DNA of 8,643 bases from an uncultured Alphaproteobacteria bacterium. Lineage in GTDB: Bacteria; Pseudomonadota; Alphaproteobacteria; Minwuiales; Minwuiaceae. Positions 7,102-8,643 of the stretch are shown here, one piece after another. Both the position numbers and the translations under genes were made by a program. The stretch covers positions 1 through 8,643 of the forward strand of contig CAJYBQ010000107.1 of assembly GCA_913064755.1 (NCBI GenBank). Direction: 5' to 3'. Under the pieces are notes generated by a model. That model was not told the DNA's origin and searched no databases. It saw only the letters and a program-made list of their open reading frames with translations. Position 1 is the first letter of the stretch, and every line of letters starts with the position of its first letter.

Positions 7102-7509
7102 TCACGCAGGCGGATCACAGGGCACCGTGTCCATCTTGGCGGGAACGGAGACTTCCAGGATCTGGAAATCGTCGGACGTCTCCAGTTCGTTGTGCTTCAT
7201 GCCGCCGGGGATGAAGATCGATTCACCGGCACTGACGCGAACGGTTTCGCCAGTCTCGAATTCCAGGTCGACCCAGCCGCTGGTGCAATAGACGTACTGC
7301 GCATCGCAGACGTGATAGTGCCAGCCCGTTGATTCCTTCATGCCTTCGCGGGCGGTGGTCAGCTGCGCGCGCATGAAGCCATTGGTGGCGTCCGTCACGC
7401 CCATGTCCTTGTAGGTGAAGAATGCGCGGCGACCGGCCTCGTCGGGGATGTTCCCCGGGACCGCGTGTACCATCTTGCCCACCTTCGGCGCGTTGGATTG
7501 ATCGTTCAT
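7102..7509 (-). CDS. Single-domain cupin protein, 135 aa
   Basis: This is a small beta-barrel cupin, probably cytoplasmic and metal-binding; its substrate is unknown. Motif 1 is G62-W-H64-Y-H66-V-C-D-A-Q71 and ends at Gly78. Motif 2 is GESIFIPGGMKHNEL at about 95-109, with His106. Three of the four usual metal ligands are therefore His as expected, while the position normally held by Glu is Gln71. There is no signal peptide or membrane segment. The ATG at 7509 has GGGGGAGGA about 8 bases upstream and a good promoter, so the start is well supported. It is transcribed divergently from the puuE-like gene, which suggests but does not prove a link to purine or ureide breakdown. Alternative roles include small-molecule binding, isomerisation or regulation. 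It does not resemble the two-domain ureidoglycine aminohydrolase in length. Confidence 0.86.
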   Translation of the reverse strand: MNDQSNAPKVGKMVHAVPGNIPDEAGRRAFFTYKDMGVTDATNGFMRAQLTTAREGMKESTGWHYHVCDAQYVYCTSGWVDLEFETGETVRVSAGESIFIPGGMKHNELETSDDFQILEVSVPAKMDTVPCDPPA

Positions 7510-7530
7510 GGCCGTATCCTCCCCCAGTAC

Positions 7531-7558
7531 TGCTTAGCGTTTGCTGCTTTGCGTTTGC
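7531..7558. repeat. 14-base tandem direct repeat in cupin/puuE divergent region
   Basis: TGCTTAGCGTTTGC (7531-7544) is followed at once by TGCTTTGCGTTTGC (7545-7558), identical at 13 of 14 positions. A much weaker third copy may follow (7559-7572, about half the bases match). The repeat lies between the predicted cupin transcription start and its ribosome site, and upstream of puuE, so it is well placed to be a regulator-binding site. This role is inferred. Confidence 0.7.
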
Positions 7559-7572
7559 CACTTTCGCGCTGC

Positions 7573-7601
7573 ATTCTACACCACGCGCATGGAGATGTCA
7601 G
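7573..7601 (-). promoter_or_regulatory. Sigma70-type promoter for the cupin gene
   Basis: On the minus strand CTGACA (7601-7596) and TAGAAT (7578-7573) are separated by exactly 17 bases, and each matches consensus at 5 of 6 positions. Transcription would begin near 7566, leaving a leader of about 56 bases. The -35 box is 10 bases from the puuE start codon and abuts its ribosome-binding site, so the cupin promoter sits within the puuE leader. This is the best promoter I see in the window. Confidence 0.6.
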
Positions 7602-7610
7602 GAAGATGCC

Positions 7611-8525
7611 ATGACGACGACGGACTACCCCCGTGACCTGGTCGGATACGGTCGCCGACTGCCCGATCCCGAGTGGCCCGGCGATGCGCGGATCGCGGTC
7701 ACATTCGCGGTGAACTACGAAGCCGGGGGTGAGTTGAGCGTCCTGCACGGCGATGCAACGTCGGAGGGGATGCTGAACGACATCGGCTTTCCGGCCGTCG
7801 AGGGCGCGCGGTCGATGCTGGCCGAAAGCGCCTTTGAATACGGCAGCCGACGCGGCATCTGGCGCTTGCTGGACGCGTTCGAGAGCCGCGGGCTTGCGAC
7901 CAGCGTGCTGGGCGTGGTCAGCGGACTGCGCCACAATCCCGAACTTGTCGCCGCCATCGCGGCGGGGGGACATGAACTGGTCAGCCATGGCTGGCGCTGG
8001 ATCGACTATCAGCATGTGGATGCGGAAACGGAGCGGGCGCACATCGCGGCGGCAGTGGCGGAAATCACGCGGCTGACCGGCTCGCCGCCCAGCGGCTGGA
8101 TGACCGGTCGTCCGTCACCCAACACCCGCCGCCTGCTGATCGAACATGGTGGCTTCGACTATGACCGCGACAGCCTGAACGACGAACTTCCCTTCTGGGC
8201 GGACCGCAACCACGGGCACCTGATCATCCCCTATTCCTATGAAACCAACGACAACCGGTTCAACGAGAACAGTGGCTTCAGCACCGCCGATGATTTCTTC
8301 ACCTACATGCGGGACGCCTTCGACGTGCTGCGGGCGGAGGGGCTGGCCGGGCAGCCACGCATGATGTCGGTCGGACTGCATGACCGGCTGATCGGGCGCC
8401 CCGGGCGCATTGGCGGTCTGACCCGGTTCCTGGATCACATCCAGTCCTTCCCCGATGTCTGGATTTGCACGGGCCGGCAGATTTCCGGACACTGGCACCG
8501 AAGACATCCACCCGAGGGCAAATAG
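7611..8525 (+). CDS. puuE: PuuE-type allantoinase (polysaccharide deacetylase fold), 304 aa
   Basis: The likely reaction is hydrolysis of allantoin to allantoate in cytoplasmic urate breakdown. The N-terminal YPRDLVGYGRRLPDPEWPGD (6-25) and NYEAGGELSVLHGD (35-48) are hallmark PuuE sequences. The usual deacetylase TFDDG metal motif is replaced by NYE, as expected for this branch. Other conserved parts are GHELVSHGWRW (120-130), GWMTGRPSPNTRRL (162-175), GLHDRLIGRPGR (255-266) and the C-terminal HWHRRHPP (294-301). The length is close to the roughly 308 residues usual for PuuE. ATG 7611 is chosen because AGGAAG ends about 5 bases upstream and the conserved N-terminus starts directly after it. 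No uricase, hydroxyisourate hydrolase or OHCU decarboxylase gene is visible in the window, so allantoin as substrate is a family-based inference; a related cyclic amide is possible. Confidence 0.85.
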   Translation: MTTTDYPRDLVGYGRRLPDPEWPGDARIAVTFAVNYEAGGELSVLHGDATSEGMLNDIGFPAVEGARSMLAESAFEYGSRRGIWRLLDAFESRGLATSVLGVVSGLRHNPELVAAIAAGGHELVSHGWRWIDYQHVDAETERAHIAAAVAEITRLTGSPPSGWMTGRPSPNTRRLLIEHGGFDYDRDSLNDELPFWADRNHGHLIIPYSYETNDNRFNENSGFSTADDFFTYMRDAFDVLRAEGLAGQPRMMSVGLHDRLIGRPGRIGGLTRFLDHIQSFPDVWICTGRQISGHWHRRHPPEGK

Positions 8526-8543
8526 AGATGATGAACATGATCA

Positions 8544-8643
8544 ATGACAGCGGATGAAACAGAGGCTTACACCGGCGGCTGCGCCTGCGTAAAGATCCGC
8601 TACAAGGCAACCGGCAAGGTCTTCTACATGGGGAATTGCCATT
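8544..8643 (+). CDS. GFA-family (glutathione-dependent formaldehyde-activating-like) protein, 5' part only
   Basis: Only the first 33 codons are inside the window. They show YTGGCACVKIRYKATG, then VFYMGNCH at the edge. This matches the start of GFA/CENP-V-type zinc proteins, where a C-x-C pair (Cys13 and Cys15 here) and a later Cys-His-Cys segment (Cys32-His33 visible) bind zinc. Members are small cytoplasmic proteins, and most have no proven reaction. An in-frame TGA at 8538 forces the start to be ATG 8544 or later. No strong Shine-Dalgarno sequence precedes it. The gene follows puuE by 18 bases and is probably in the same transcript, with translation perhaps helped by ribosomes ending at the puuE stop. 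The function of the full protein cannot be judged from this piece. Confidence 0.8.
   Translation, partial: MTADETEAYTGGCACVKIRYKATGKVFYMGNCH

Noticed and set aside
7422..7610. N-terminal extension of the PuuE-like protein to 7422
   Set aside because: The extension would overlap the cupin gene on the other strand and run through the promoter and tandem repeat; PuuE homology begins directly after ATG 7611.

Overview
The window reads as chromosomal DNA of a GC-rich alphaproteobacterium, plausibly Rhodospirillales-like. The basis is the high GC content, two GTG starts, an NFU1-type scaffold protein, a soluble class III adenylate cyclase with a cytosolic N-terminal domain, and a large proteobacterial-type IorA. 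The placement rests on protein character alone. Coding density is very high and no gap exceeds about 155 bases. No tRNA, rRNA, insertion sequence, CRISPR array or phage gene was seen.

Left half (bases 1-5645), all on the minus strand, so read from right to left: an Nfu/NifU-type Fe-S scaffold gene (5645-5082), two tandem Bax-family glucosaminidase paralogues (4968-4027 and 4030-3080, joined by an ATGA overlap), then iorA (3028-857) and iorB (860 to the left edge, incomplete, joined to iorA by a GTGA overlap). IorA and IorB form indolepyruvate:ferredoxin oxidoreductase, which oxidatively decarboxylates aryl-pyruvates from aromatic amino acid breakdown to aryl-acetyl-CoA and reduces ferredoxin. 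The paralogue pair probably trims peptidoglycan at the inner-membrane/periplasm face. The 113-base and 51-base gaps show no clear intrinsic terminator, so some co-transcription along the strand is possible, although the functions differ.

Right half: a class III adenylate cyclase (5797-7023, plus) diverges from nfu. It is followed by a small hairpin and a convergent single-domain cupin gene (7509-7102, minus). The cupin gene diverges from a PuuE-type allantoinase gene (7611-8525, plus), which is followed after 18 bases by the start of a GFA-family zinc-protein gene that runs off the right edge.

The most unusual regulatory structure is the 101-base cupin/puuE divergent region. It holds a good sigma70-type promoter firing toward the cupin gene (CTGACA, 17 bases, TAGAAT) and a 14-base tandem repeat (13 of 14 identical) just downstream of the predicted start point. 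I found no clear evidence of a wholly new system. The best second-look items are this repeat/promoter arrangement, the paired glucosaminidases with different membrane topology, an Asp in a cysteine position of an IorA Fe-S motif, and a Glu-to-Gln change in the cupin metal site.
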